Part shown: positions 15,027 to 22,999 of the stretch, one piece after another
How positions within the stretch are numbered: the stretch's first letter is position 1
Layout: each line of letters starts with the position of its first letter
Assembly (NCBI GenBank): GCA_964412845.1
Contig: CAYPQM010000090.1
Span: 1-28,420, forward strand
Source: JAWWPY01 sp964412845
GTDB taxonomy: Bacteria; Actinomycetota; Actinomycetes; Streptosporangiales; Streptosporangiaceae
DNA: 28,420 nucleotides
Direction of reading: 5' to 3'
Notes under the pieces: generated by a model
Told to the model about the DNA's origin: nothing
Seen by the model: only the letters and a program-made list of their open reading frames with translations
Database searches by the model: none
Made by a program: the position numbers and the translations under genes

Positions 15027-15506
15027 ATGTCCGGCTCCGCGGGTTCCGTGACGAAATCCCCCTCTCCCCGGCTGTGGCACATGCGCCGCGCCGAAGTGGC
15101 CGTGGTGGCCGGGCTTCTCGCTGCGCTGGCCGGCGTCGGGGCCGCGCTGCTGTCGAGTGCGCTCACCGGGGCGGCCGTGGCGGTGGCCGTGGCCCTGGGC
15201 GGGCTCGTCGCCTTGTGGTTTGTCCGCAACCGCTTCCGGGCCTGGACCTACCAGGAGCGGGATGAGGATCTTCTCGTGTCGCGGGGGGTCTTGATCCGGC
15301 GCCTGTCGGTGGTTCCCTACGGCCGGATGCAGTTCGTCGACGTGACGGCGGGCCCGGTCGAGCGCGCGTACCGGCTGGCCACCCTCAAGCTGCACACGGC
15401 CGCCGCGGCCAGCGACGCCCGCATCCCGGGGCTCGAGCGGGACGAGGCCGCGCGGCTGCGGGACCGGCTGGCCGCGCTCGGCGAGGCCAAGGCTGCCGGA
15501 CTGTGA
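15027..15506 (+). CDS. YdbS-like membrane protein with one bacterial PH domain
   Basis: A 159-residue protein with two transmembrane helices (about 22-44 and 48-66) followed by a bPH_2 (DUF304) domain. The domain reads DLLVSRGVLIRRLSVVPYGR then MQFVDVTAGPVERAYRLATL, the usual strand pattern. These proteins sit in the membrane with the PH domain in the cytoplasm, and their biochemical role is unsettled. The stop overlaps the GTG of the next gene by four bases, as for YdbS/YdbT pairs in Bacillus. The ATG at 15027 is chosen because the promoter fits it; an in-frame TTG at 15021 lies inside the leader. Confidence 0.85.
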   Translation: MSGSAGSVTKSPSPRLWHMRRAEVAVVAGLLAALAGVGAALLSSALTGAAVAVAVALGGLVALWFVRNRFRAWTYQERDEDLLVSRGVLIRRLSVVPYGRMQFVDVTAGPVERAYRLATLKLHTAAAASDARIPGLERDEAARLRDRLAALGEAKAAGL

Positions 15507-16876
15507 GCGACGAGCCGCTGGCGGGCGAGACCTGGCACCGGCTGCACCCGCTGTCGCCGGTGGTGCGCTCGGGACGGGGCCTGCTGGCGGTCCTCGCCCT
15601 GGTCGCCTTCTCCGCATCGCAGGGACTGGGCAGCGGCGGGTCGCACGTCTATGAGATCGCCGTGCCGGTGGCCGCCGCCGTCGCGGCCGTCGTCAACTGG
15701 CTCGTCACCCGCTGGCGGCTGGACGGGCCCACCCTGCGCATCGAGACCGGCCTGCTGCGCCGCGACTCCCGGCAACTGCCGGTGGCCCGGATCCAGGCCG
15801 TGGATGTGGCGCGGCCGTTCCTGGCCCGCGCACTCGGGCTGGCCGAACTGCGGGTCCGGCTGGCCGGTTCCAGCCACGCCGACGGGCGCCTCGCCTACCT
15901 GCCGGAACAGGCCGCCCTGGAGCTGAGGGCGCGGTTGCTGGCCGCGCACCACGGCCTGGACCCAGCCACGCCCGAGCCGGCCGAGCGGGTGCTGGTGACC
16001 GTGCCGAACGGCCGCCTGGTGGGCTCTGTGGTGCTGTCCAGCGCGAGCCTGGTGATCCTGCTGATGATCGCGGAAGTCGTGGTGGCCCTGGAAGTGCCGC
16101 AGGCGCTGGCCGCCTCGGGTGGCACGCTCGCTGTGTGGCTGATCGCGCTGGGCCCGCTCGTGTGGCGACGGCTGGCCAGCCAGTATGGCTTCACGGTGGC
16201 CGAGTCGCCGGACGGGATCCGGATCCGCCGCGGGCTGCTCAGCACGGTGGCCGAGACCATCCCGGGCCGTCGCGTGCAGGCGGTAAGGATGGTTGAGCCA
16301 CTGCTGTGGCGGCCACTCGGCTGGTGCCGGCTGGAGATCGACGTGGCCGGCTCGCCAGGCCGGGACCGCGCCGACGGCAGCCGCCGGATGCGGATGACCC
16401 TGCTGCCGGTCGGCGGCCAGGACGTCGGCCGCCAGCTCATGCGGACCGTGCTCGGCGCCAGCGAGCCCGCGCTGCGGCGGCCGCCCCGCCGGGCCCGCGG
16501 GAAGGCCCCGCTCAGCTACCACTTCCTGGCCTCGGGCCACGACGCCGCCACGGCCATGGCGGTCACCGGGCGGCTCAGGAGGTTCACCACCTGGCTGCCG
16601 CTGGAGAAGACGCAGAGCGTGCGGCTGGTGGAAGGGCCGGTCCAGCGGCGACTCGGGCTGGCCACCGTCCATGTCGACGCTGCGGGCCGGGACGTCAGGG
16701 CCGAGTTCCGCGATCGCCCCGGTGATGAGGCCCGCCGCCTGGTCGACGAGCTGGCCATGCTGAGCCGCAGCGCCCGGCAGCGAGTCCCCGAGACGGGCGT
16801 GCGGACCGGGCATGAGCATGGCATCTCGCCGGCCGCCGGGCAGCAGCCCGCCGAGCGGGTCAGTCCGCCGGACTGA
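15503..16876 (+). CDS. YdbT-like membrane protein with three bacterial PH domains
   Basis: A 457-residue protein with two pairs of helices (about 25-72 and 163-215) and three bPH_2 (DUF304) repeats near 76-145, 232-305 and 350-425. Each repeat has the pattern of a polar strand, Arg-rich turn, then LPVARIQAVDV, IPGRRVQAVRM or LPLEKTQSVRL, followed by a short 'LGL/LGW' segment. It is the large partner of the YdbS-like protein and is translationally coupled by GTGA. In Bacillus subtilis, YdbST is linked to resistance to an antimicrobial peptide; whether this applies here is unknown. A 12-bp inverted repeat spans the stop. Confidence 0.85.
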   Translation: MSDEPLAGETWHRLHPLSPVVRSGRGLLAVLALVAFSASQGLGSGGSHVYEIAVPVAAAVAAVVNWLVTRWRLDGPTLRIETGLLRRDSRQLPVARIQAVDVARPFLARALGLAELRVRLAGSSHADGRLAYLPEQAALELRARLLAAHHGLDPATPEPAERVLVTVPNGRLVGSVVLSSASLVILLMIAEVVVALEVPQALAASGGTLAVWLIALGPLVWRRLASQYGFTVAESPDGIRIRRGLLSTVAETIPGRRVQAVRMVEPLLWRPLGWCRLEIDVAGSPGRDRADGSRRMRMTLLPVGGQDVGRQLMRTVLGASEPALRRPPRRARGKAPLSYHFLASGHDAATAMAVTGRLRRFTTWLPLEKTQSVRLVEGPVQRRLGLATVHVDAAGRDVRAEFRDRPGDEARRLVDELAMLSRSARQRVPETGVRTGHEHGISPAAGQQPAERVSPPD

Positions 16877-16928
16877 CCCGGGACCAGGGCGGCTGCTGGC
16901 CGGCGGCATGGGCGCCGGCCAGCAGCCG
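16856..16928. terminator. Two tandem inverted repeats, bidirectional terminator
   Basis: First, arms of 12 bases at 16856-16867 and 16869-16880 around one base, spanning the PH-protein stop. Second, a 16-bp perfect stem (16890-16905 with 16913-16928) and a 7-base loop. They lie between two convergent genes, 5 bases before the transporter 3' end. GC-only stems without T-runs are common terminators in actinomycetes. Confidence 0.75.
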
Positions 16929-16932
16929 GCCG

Positions 16933-19047
16933 TCAGCTGACCTCTGCGGGCTGCCCGGCGGCCGTGGCTTCCTCCTCGTGCGACCGGTCGCGCGCCAGGC
17001 GGCTCGGCCACCATAGCCATCGGCCCAGGTCCAGGTTGAGCGCGGTGACCAGCACCGAGCGGACGACGATGGTGTCGAGGAGCACGCCGAACGCGACCGC
17101 GAAGCCGAGCTCGGTCAGGAAGGTGACCGGAAGCGTGCCCAGGACGGCGAAGGTGCCCGCCAGCACCGCGCCGGCCGAGGTGATCACCCCGCCGGTGGCC
17201 GCCAGCCCGGTGAGCGCGCCGCGGCGGGAACCGTGCCGGGTGGCTTCCTCGCGCACCCGGGTCATCAGGAAGATGTTGTAGTCGATGCCCAGGGCGACCA
17301 GGAACACGAACACGAACAGCGGGAAGGACGTGTCCGCGCCGCCGAACTTGAACACGTCGTTGAACATGAGCGAGCTGACGCCCAGTGCGGCGGCGAACGA
17401 CAGCACCACGGTGACGACCAGCATCAGGGGGGCGATCACCGCCCGCAGCAGCAGGGCCAGGATGACGAATACGACCAGGAGGACGACCGGGATGATCACG
17501 TTCCGGTCATGCGCCGCGGCGCGCTGGACGTCGAGGTTGATCGCGGTGTTGCCGCCGACCAGCGCGTCAGCGCCGGGAACCGCGTGCACGGCCGTCCGGA
17601 CCCGGTCAAGGGTGGCGTAGGCCGCCTTGCTGTCCGGCGCCGTGGTCAGCGTCCCCTGCAGGTAGACGTGGCCCGCCCGGGTCACCGGAGGCGTCACGCC
17701 GGTGATGCCCGGGGTGGCCTTGAATACCGAATCCAGCCGGGCCGTTGCCGCCGGGTTGCCCACGACCACCACCGGCTGCCCGCCGCCGCCGGCGAAGTGC
17801 TGGTCCAGCACGGTCTGCCCGGTTACCGAGTCGGGGTGACCGCGGAAGGACTGGGCGTTGGTCAGCCCGCTGGCCTTCAGGCCGGTGAGGCCGAGCGCCA
17901 TGGCCCCGAGCACGACCGCCGTGCTCACCCAGACGACCCGCGGCCGGGTGGCGATGCCGCGGCCCACGCGGGCCCAGATGCCGCGCGAGGTCGGCTCGGC
18001 CGAGCCGTACCCGGGCCGGACCGGCCAGAAGATCCACCGGCCGACGATCACCAGCAGGGCCGGCAGCAGCGTCATCATCGCGAGCAGGGCAACGCCGACG
18101 CCGATGGCCAGGACAGGGCCCAGGCCCTTGGTCGAGTTGAGTTCCGCGATCAGCAGGGCCAGCAGGCTGACGATGACCGTCCCGGCGCTGGCGATCACCG
18201 CCGGGCCGGCCCGGCGCAGCGCGACCGCCATCGCCTCATGCCGGTCCTCGTGGCGACGCAACTCCTCGCGGTACCTGGCCGTCAGCAGCAGCGCATAGTC
18301 CGTCCCGGCGCCGAAGACCAGCACGTCCAGGATGCCCGCGCTCTGCCCGTTGACGGTCAGGCCGGCGTGCGCGGCCAGCAGGTAGATCAGCGCCTCGGCG
18401 CTGGCCAGCGCCACGCCCGCCGAGATCACCGGCAGCAGCCACAGGATCGGGCTGCGGTAGGTGATCAGCAGCAGCACAATGACGACGGCCAGGGTGCCGA
18501 GCAGCAGCGTGCCGTTGATCCCCTTGAAAGACTTGGCCGAGTCCGCCGCGGTGCCCAGCGGGCCGGTGATGTGCACAGCCAGGTCCGACCCGTTCGATTG
18601 CGCGATGCCGCGGATGGCATCAGCCGTCGAGCCCGCCAGGTTCCAGCCGTTCTTGCCCAGGTTGACCGGGATGACGGTCTCGATCGCCTGGCCGTCCGGG
18701 GCGAAGAACGGGCCGGAGACCTGGCCGGGCACCACGCCGGTGATGGCCTTGAACTTCTCCGCGTCGGACGCGGCCTTCGCCCGGTCGGCCGCGGTCAGCC
18801 CAGCCGGCCGGTCATAGACCACCACGGCGGGGAACACGTTGGGTGACTGGAATCGTGACTGCAGGTCCAGGACCCTCGTGGACTCCGCCTTGGCGGGCAG
18901 CCAGGACTTCGCATCGTTATGCTCGGCGCCCATCAGCTTGCCGGCCAGCGGGCCGGCCACGGCCAGGATGATGATCCACAGAACCAGGACAACCCACTTG
19001 GCCCGGCGCCCGCTCGGGACACTGACCATCGCGCGGGCTTTTCGCAT
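16933..19047 (-). CDS. MmpL/RND-family membrane transporter
   Basis: A 704-residue transporter with 12 predicted helices: TM1 at about 17-35, five more at about 180-340, TM7 near 370, and five near 510-680. Two large periplasmic-side loops lie between. Family motifs GAGTDYALLLTARYREEL and ALGIDYNIFLMTRVREE are present in both halves, with the charged pairs expected for proton coupling. Homologues export lipids, siderophores or antibiotics; the cargo here is unknown. AGGAGG precedes the ATG. The promoter region at 19170-19220 has AT-rich palindromes shared with the P450 promoter. The SARP gene lies 205 bases upstream in the same direction. Confidence 0.92.
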   Translation of the reverse strand: MRKARAMVSVPSGRRAKWVVLVLWIIILAVAGPLAGKLMGAEHNDAKSWLPAKAESTRVLDLQSRFQSPNVFPAVVVYDRPAGLTAADRAKAASDAEKFKAITGVVPGQVSGPFFAPDGQAIETVIPVNLGKNGWNLAGSTADAIRGIAQSNGSDLAVHITGPLGTAADSAKSFKGINGTLLLGTLAVVIVLLLITYRSPILWLLPVISAGVALASAEALIYLLAAHAGLTVNGQSAGILDVLVFGAGTDYALLLTARYREELRRHEDRHEAMAVALRRAGPAVIASAGTVIVSLLALLIAELNSTKGLGPVLAIGVGVALLAMMTLLPALLVIVGRWIFWPVRPGYGSAEPTSRGIWARVGRGIATRPRVVWVSTAVVLGAMALGLTGLKASGLTNAQSFRGHPDSVTGQTVLDQHFAGGGGQPVVVVGNPAATARLDSVFKATPGITGVTPPVTRAGHVYLQGTLTTAPDSKAAYATLDRVRTAVHAVPGADALVGGNTAINLDVQRAAAHDRNVIIPVVLLVVFVILALLLRAVIAPLMLVVTVVLSFAAALGVSSLMFNDVFKFGGADTSFPLFVFVFLVALGIDYNIFLMTRVREEATRHGSRRGALTGLAATGGVITSAGAVLAGTFAVLGTLPVTFLTELGFAVAFGVLLDTIVVRSVLVTALNLDLGRWLWWPSRLARDRSHEEEATAAGQPAEVS

Positions 19048-19174
19048 CGGATCCTCCTACCGTCGGCAGTCCGGTTAGCCACGCCCTCGGCGGCGCCGGA
19101 CATGCACCCCGTCATTGAGACCTGCCCTGCCCAGGGAACTCATCGGTCTGCTGCCGGGCGGGCTGGTCGGCAAA

Positions 19175-19220
19175 CACGATATAACGCGCTGGCTTTGGCG
19201 CACAAGATATATCTCGTTAA
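19175..19220 (-). promoter_or_regulatory. Candidate operator/promoter upstream of mmpL
   Basis: AT-rich islands in GC-rich DNA. AGATATATCT is a perfect 10-bp palindrome at 19205-19214, within TATATCTCGTTAA at 19208-19220. On the minus strand, TTGTGC and TATATC lie 16 bases apart and could be -35/-10, the second inside CGCGTTATATCGTG (19188-19175). Both AT-rich sites overlap these elements, as expected for a repressor. Leader length would be about 120 bases. Confidence 0.45.
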
Positions 19221-19252
19221 AGGTGGATGGCGAGGCGGGATGCTCCGATCGA

Positions 19253-22081
19253 TCATCCGGGCGGCACGGCGTCGATCTCGTGGAGCTTAGCCCGGACCTG
19301 GTCGGCGTCCGGATGATGGAGGTCGTCGAGGATGGCCAGGGCCGCCAGCCAGGTCTCCCGGGCGGTGCGCGGGTTTCCGGCTACGCGGTGGGTGTCGCCG
19401 AGGTAGTTAAGGACAGTGGCCTGGTGGTAGGTGTGGCCGAGTTCGCTGAGCAGGCCCAGGGCTTGCTGGTAGCAGCTGATCGCCTCATTGTGCCGGGCCA
19501 GGTGGTGGTAGGCGTAGCCGAGGCAGATCCATCCCTCAGCCTCGCCGTCGCGGTTGCCGAGTTCGCGGTTGAGGTCCAGTCCGCGCTGGCCGGGGATGAG
19601 TGCCTGCTGGGGCTGGCCAGCTTGGCAGTGATGCCAGCCGATCTCCGTCAGGGCGGTCGCCTGGCCGACCTGGTGCCCGGCGATCACGTAGTGCGGGAGG
19701 GCTCGCTGGGCGTGCCGCAGTGCCGCCCGGTGACGGCCTTCGCCGCCGGCCGCGAGAGCGATGGCGAGGTGGCTGCGGGCCTGGCCGAGGTGATCACCGA
19801 GATCCTGGTACAGCTCCATGGCGCGGGTCAGGTGGCGGTAACCCTCCTGGTAACTCCGGAGCCGGACATACGCGCGGCCGATGTAGCGGTGGGCGCGGGC
19901 CTGCCCGGCGGGATCCGCCATGCGCTGCGCGGCCGCCAGCGCGGTGTGCTGGGAGGTAAGACAGTCGTGCCAGTGGCTATGCCGGTCGAGGTAGGTCGCC
20001 ATGGTCTCGGTGAGTTCCTGGGCGTGGCTGTCAAACCCGTCGCGCGCGGCCTGGGTGATGACGTTCAGCAGCACGCGATGCTCGGCCTTCAGCCAGGCCA
20101 GGGCCGGGTCATGGCCCGTGATGCGCTCCGGCTCTGCGGTCGGCTGCTGCTCGCAGAGGGGTAGCAGGTCACGGGCTGGGTACAGTGCGCGGCTGGCGGC
20201 ATAGCCGGTGTGCAGGTAGTGGTCGAGCATCCGGTGGATGGCCGTGCGGCAGTCGGGCTCGCCGTCCTCGGCCTGGGCTTGCTCGGTGGCGTAGGCGCGG
20301 AGCAGGTCGTGCAGGACATAGCGGCCGGGCGCGGGTTCGGCGAGCAGGTGGCAGCGGGTGAGCTCGCGGAGCAGCCCACGCGCCTGGTCAGACGTGAGGG
20401 CGGCCAGGCTGGCTGCGGCGGGGGCGGCGATGTCGGGACCGGGATGCAGGCCGAGCAGCCGGAACATCCGTGCGGCGGGGGCCTGCAGGCTGCGGTAGGA
20501 CCAGGAGAATACGGCCCGTAGGTCGGTGGCCTGCTCCCCGGTGGCCAGCGCGTCCAGCCGACTGCGGGCATCGCGCAACTCGTCGGCGATCGCGGCCATC
20601 GTGAAGCCGGGCCGGGCACTGGCCCGGGCGGCCGTGATGGCCAGCGCCAGCGGCAGCCGCGCGCACAGCGCCGTCAGCTCGGTGGCCGCCCCCGGTTCCG
20701 CGGCCAATCGCGCCGGGCCAATCCGCCGGGCCAGCAGTTCGTGGGCCTCCGCGTCGGTGAACACGTCCAGGTTGAGGGGCCGTGCGCCTTCGGCGGCGGC
20801 CAGCCCGGCCAGCTCGTTGCGGCTGGTCACCACCACCATGCTGCCCGGCGAGCCGGGCAGCAGCGGGCGGACCTGATCGCCGTCCCGGGCGTTGTCCAGC
20901 ACGATGAGCACGGTGCGGTCGGCCAGCAGGCTGCGGTACAGCGATTGCTGCCCCGCAAAGTCGCCCGGGAGCTGCCCCGCCGGGACGTGCAGGGCGTCCA
21001 GGAACCCGTGCAGCGCGGCGGCCGGCGGCACCGGATCGGAGGGCCCGAAGCCGCGCAGGTTCACATACAGCTGCCCGTCGGGGAACCGCTCCGCAACCTG
21101 GTGCGCCCAGTGCACCGCCAGCGCGGTCTTGCCGACCCCGCCGGTCCCGCCGATGGCCGAGATCACCACCGTCCCGGGCGCCTCCCGGCCGGATTGATCC
21201 AGCAGGCCGGTTAACGCCGCCAGCTCACCGGACCGGCCCGCGAAATGCGCCACCGGGGCCGGCAGCTGCCGCGGGACAACCGGCCCGGGGCCGCCCGCCG
21301 CGGGCGGCCCGGCCTCCGGGACCGCCAGGGCGGGATCGGCGGTAAGTATCCGCTGGTGCAGCCCGCGCAGCCCGGTTCCCGGTTCAATGCCAAGCTCCGC
21401 AACGAGAACCAGCCGGGCCCGCTGGTAGGCGGCCAGCGCCTCGCCCTGGCGGCCGGACCGGTACAGCGCCAGCATGAGCAGGGCATGCAGGTGCTCCCGC
21501 AGCGGATGAACGGCGATGAGGCCGCGCAGCTCGGCGATCACATCGGCCTGATGGCCCAGGTGCAGGTCGGCGTCAATCCGCGCTTCCAGGGCCTGCAGCC
21601 GGATCTCCGCCAGCCGGGGGACCTCCCGCGCCGCCAGCACCTCCGAGTCCACGTCCGCCAGCGGCTCGCCCCGCCACAACGCCAGTGCCGCGCGGGCCTG
21701 GGCCGCCGCCTGGACCCACGAGCCCGCCCGGGCCGCGGCCTGCGCCCTTCCGGCCAGTTCGGCGAACGGGGTCACGTCCAGCTCGCCCGCCGCCACGCTG
21801 ATCAGGTAGCCGCGGGGCTGCGTGCTGATCCGGGCCCGGCCGGTGTCGCCCAGTGCCTGCCGCAGCCGCTTGACGTAGTTCCGCACGCTCACCCGCGCGG
21901 AAGGCGGCGGCGCGGTTCCCCACAGGGCCTCGATCATCTGCTCCAGCGGCACCACCTGGCCAGCGTTCAGCAGCAGTGCCGCGAGCATCGCCCGCTGCTT
22001 GCCGGGCTGGACCGGCATCACGACCCCGTCGAAACGCACAACCAGCGGTCCGAGCAGGCAAAACTCCATTCCCGCCGCCAT
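19253..22081 (-). CDS. AfsR-like regulator: SARP-BTAD, NB-ARC and TPR
   Basis: A 942-residue regulator. An OmpR-type winged helix covers about 5-98 (RNYVKRLRQALGDTGRARI). The BTAD domain lies at 103-248, ending in ELGIEPGTGLRGLHQRIL. The NB-ARC ATPase has Walker A GGTGGVGKT at 311-319 and Walker B VLIVLDN at 391-397. TPR repeats run from about 680 to the end. The order matches AfsR, a pleiotropic activator of secondary metabolism. Codon 290 is TTA (21212-21214), rare here and possibly dependent on the bldA tRNA. The ATG at 22081 has GAGG upstream; an in-frame ATG at 22069 is an alternative. It is divergent from a lectin, and the SARP-like repeats between are a likely target. Confidence 0.93.
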   Translation of the reverse strand: MAAGMEFCLLGPLVVRFDGVVMPVQPGKQRAMLAALLLNAGQVVPLEQMIEALWGTAPPPSARVSVRNYVKRLRQALGDTGRARISTQPRGYLISVAAGELDVTPFAELAGRAQAAARAGSWVQAAAQARAALALWRGEPLADVDSEVLAAREVPRLAEIRLQALEARIDADLHLGHQADVIAELRGLIAVHPLREHLHALLMLALYRSGRQGEALAAYQRARLVLVAELGIEPGTGLRGLHQRILTADPALAVPEAGPPAAGGPGPVVPRQLPAPVAHFAGRSGELAALTGLLDQSGREAPGTVVISAIGGTGGVGKTALAVHWAHQVAERFPDGQLYVNLRGFGPSDPVPPAAALHGFLDALHVPAGQLPGDFAGQQSLYRSLLADRTVLIVLDNARDGDQVRPLLPGSPGSMVVVTSRNELAGLAAAEGARPLNLDVFTDAEAHELLARRIGPARLAAEPGAATELTALCARLPLALAITAARASARPGFTMAAIADELRDARSRLDALATGEQATDLRAVFSWSYRSLQAPAARMFRLLGLHPGPDIAAPAAASLAALTSDQARGLLRELTRCHLLAEPAPGRYVLHDLLRAYATEQAQAEDGEPDCRTAIHRMLDHYLHTGYAASRALYPARDLLPLCEQQPTAEPERITGHDPALAWLKAEHRVLLNVITQAARDGFDSHAQELTETMATYLDRHSHWHDCLTSQHTALAAAQRMADPAGQARAHRYIGRAYVRLRSYQEGYRHLTRAMELYQDLGDHLGQARSHLAIALAAGGEGRHRAALRHAQRALPHYVIAGHQVGQATALTEIGWHHCQAGQPQQALIPGQRGLDLNRELGNRDGEAEGWICLGYAYHHLARHNEAISCYQQALGLLSELGHTYHQATVLNYLGDTHRVAGNPRTARETWLAALAILDDLHHPDADQVRAKLHEIDAVPPG

Positions 22082-22122
22082 AGGACCTCGACCCGTCCGC
22101 GCTGAAGGATGCCCGCGACCCG

Positions 22123-22150
22123 TGCTACTTCCGGACTACGCGCATGCTAC
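22123..22150. promoter_or_regulatory. Three direct repeats at 11-bp period, SARP-type operator
   Basis: TGCTAC at 22123-22128, GACTAC at 22134-22139 and TGCTAC at 22145-22150 recur exactly every 11 bases. Direct heptamer repeats with 4-base spacers are the known SARP binding pattern, and the site lies between the SARP gene and the lectin gene. The likely regulated genes are the lectin, the regulator itself, or both. The sequence differs from published SARP cores, so this is inference from spacing. Confidence 0.6.
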
Positions 22151-22207
22151 CGGCCCCGGTCAGGCTCGGTGCCATACCGCACTATCAGCCGGAAACAGGA
22201 GGAAACG

Positions 22208-22885
22208 ATGAGGATGACCATCCGCCGGGTCGCGGAGACAGCCTGCCGCCCGCCGCGACGGAAACCGGCAGGCCGGGGCCGGGCGATGCGATGGCGTGGA
22301 TACGGCACAGTCCTGGCCGCCATGCTGGCCCTGGCGCTGCCCGCCCTCTCGGCCACGACGGCGGGCGCGGCCACGACGGCGGGCGCGGCCACGGGGGCGA
22401 GCGGTCCCGGGGTCCTGGCGGGCCTGACCCTGGTGCCGGTCAACGCGGCCGCCACGGCCGCGGGGCCGTACGAGCTGGTCAATAGTGCCCACGACCGGTG
22501 CCTGGACGCTGTTGCGTCGGGCGACGGGAAGAACGGGGACAATGTCCAGATCTGGGCCTGTAACGGCACCAGCAACCAGGAATGGTACCTGCCTTCGGGG
22601 GGGTCGGGCGTAATCACGATTTCAGGTGAAATCATGAACGCCGCCCATGGCCTGTGCCTGGACGCCGTGGCTTCGGGCGACGGGAGGAACGGGGACAATG
22701 TCCAGCTCTGGACCTGCAACGGCACCAGCAACCAGGTGTGGGGCGGCGGCCTGTATGCCGGTGAAATCACGAATGACGCGCACCTCCTGTGCCTGGACGC
22801 GGTGGCCTCGGGCGACGGGCAGAACGGGGACAACGTCCAGCTCTGGGCCTGCAACGGCACCAGCAACCAGCTATGGCTATCGTGA
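22208..22885 (+). CDS. Secreted ricin-type beta-trefoil lectin
   Basis: A 225-residue protein. Arg-rich start, then a hydrophobic segment (about 33-48, TVLAAMLALALPALSA) and Ala-rich cleavage region, so it is exported; an ATG at codon 27 is an alternative start for the signal peptide. The mature part from about residue 86 is one beta-trefoil made of three near-identical subdomains, each with CLDAVASGDG, NGDNVQ(I/L)W and NGTSNQ.W. The Q-x-W motifs suggest binding of galactose or other glycans. It has no catalytic domain. AGGAGG at 22197-22202 sets the start. It is transcribed away from the SARP regulator. Confidence 0.93.
   Translation: MRMTIRRVAETACRPPRRKPAGRGRAMRWRGYGTVLAAMLALALPALSATTAGAATTAGAATGASGPGVLAGLTLVPVNAAATAAGPYELVNSAHDRCLDAVASGDGKNGDNVQIWACNGTSNQEWYLPSGGSGVITISGEIMNAAHGLCLDAVASGDGRNGDNVQLWTCNGTSNQVWGGGLYAGEITNDAHLLCLDAVASGDGQNGDNVQLWACNGTSNQLWLS
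22499..22876 (+). repeat. Three 87-base repeats encoding ricin-lectin subdomains
   Basis: Repeats at 22499-22585, 22655-22741 and 22790-22876 each encode 29 residues, 25 of which are identical in all three. Only four positions vary (K/R/Q, I/L/L, A/T/A, E/V/L). They are also highly similar at DNA level, which indicates recent duplication or gene conversion. Spacers between them differ in sequence and length. Confidence 0.9.
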
Positions 22886-22912
22886 TCACCTGTGCCGCCG
22901 ATGACCTCATGA

Positions 22913-22964
22913 CGGCTTGCGCCGCCGCTGGCGGCGCAAGCCGGAGGAAGGCAAATCCCTCCGG
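22913..22964. terminator. Two adjoining hairpins between lectin and esterase genes
   Basis: A 14-bp perfect stem (22913-22926 with 22930-22943, loop of 3) overlaps by a few bases the start of a second stem (22941-22947 with 22958-22964). Both lie between convergent genes. The two cannot fully form at once, since 22941-22943 are shared. They probably terminate transcripts from both sides. Confidence 0.65.
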
Positions 22965-22999
22965 CATGCGCCGCCCGGTCGATGCCCTGGTGTACCGCC

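Noticed and set aside
14922..15617. N-terminal extension of the dehydratase frame
   Set aside because: It overlaps the PH-domain genes and their promoter, and has no PLP-enzyme similarity.
17233..18846. Plus-strand open frame (537 codons) opposite the MmpL gene
   Set aside because: Composition is His/Gln/Arg/Asp-rich as expected for the complement of a membrane protein; MmpL reading is unambiguous.
22109..22207. Earlier ATG for the lectin
   Set aside because: It would place the ribosome site AGGAGG and the SARP-like repeats inside coding sequence; ATG 22208 fits the ribosome site.
22499..22876. Regularly spaced repeats as a CRISPR array
   Set aside because: Repeats are 87 bases, in frame and code for lectin subdomains; spacers are coding and unequal.
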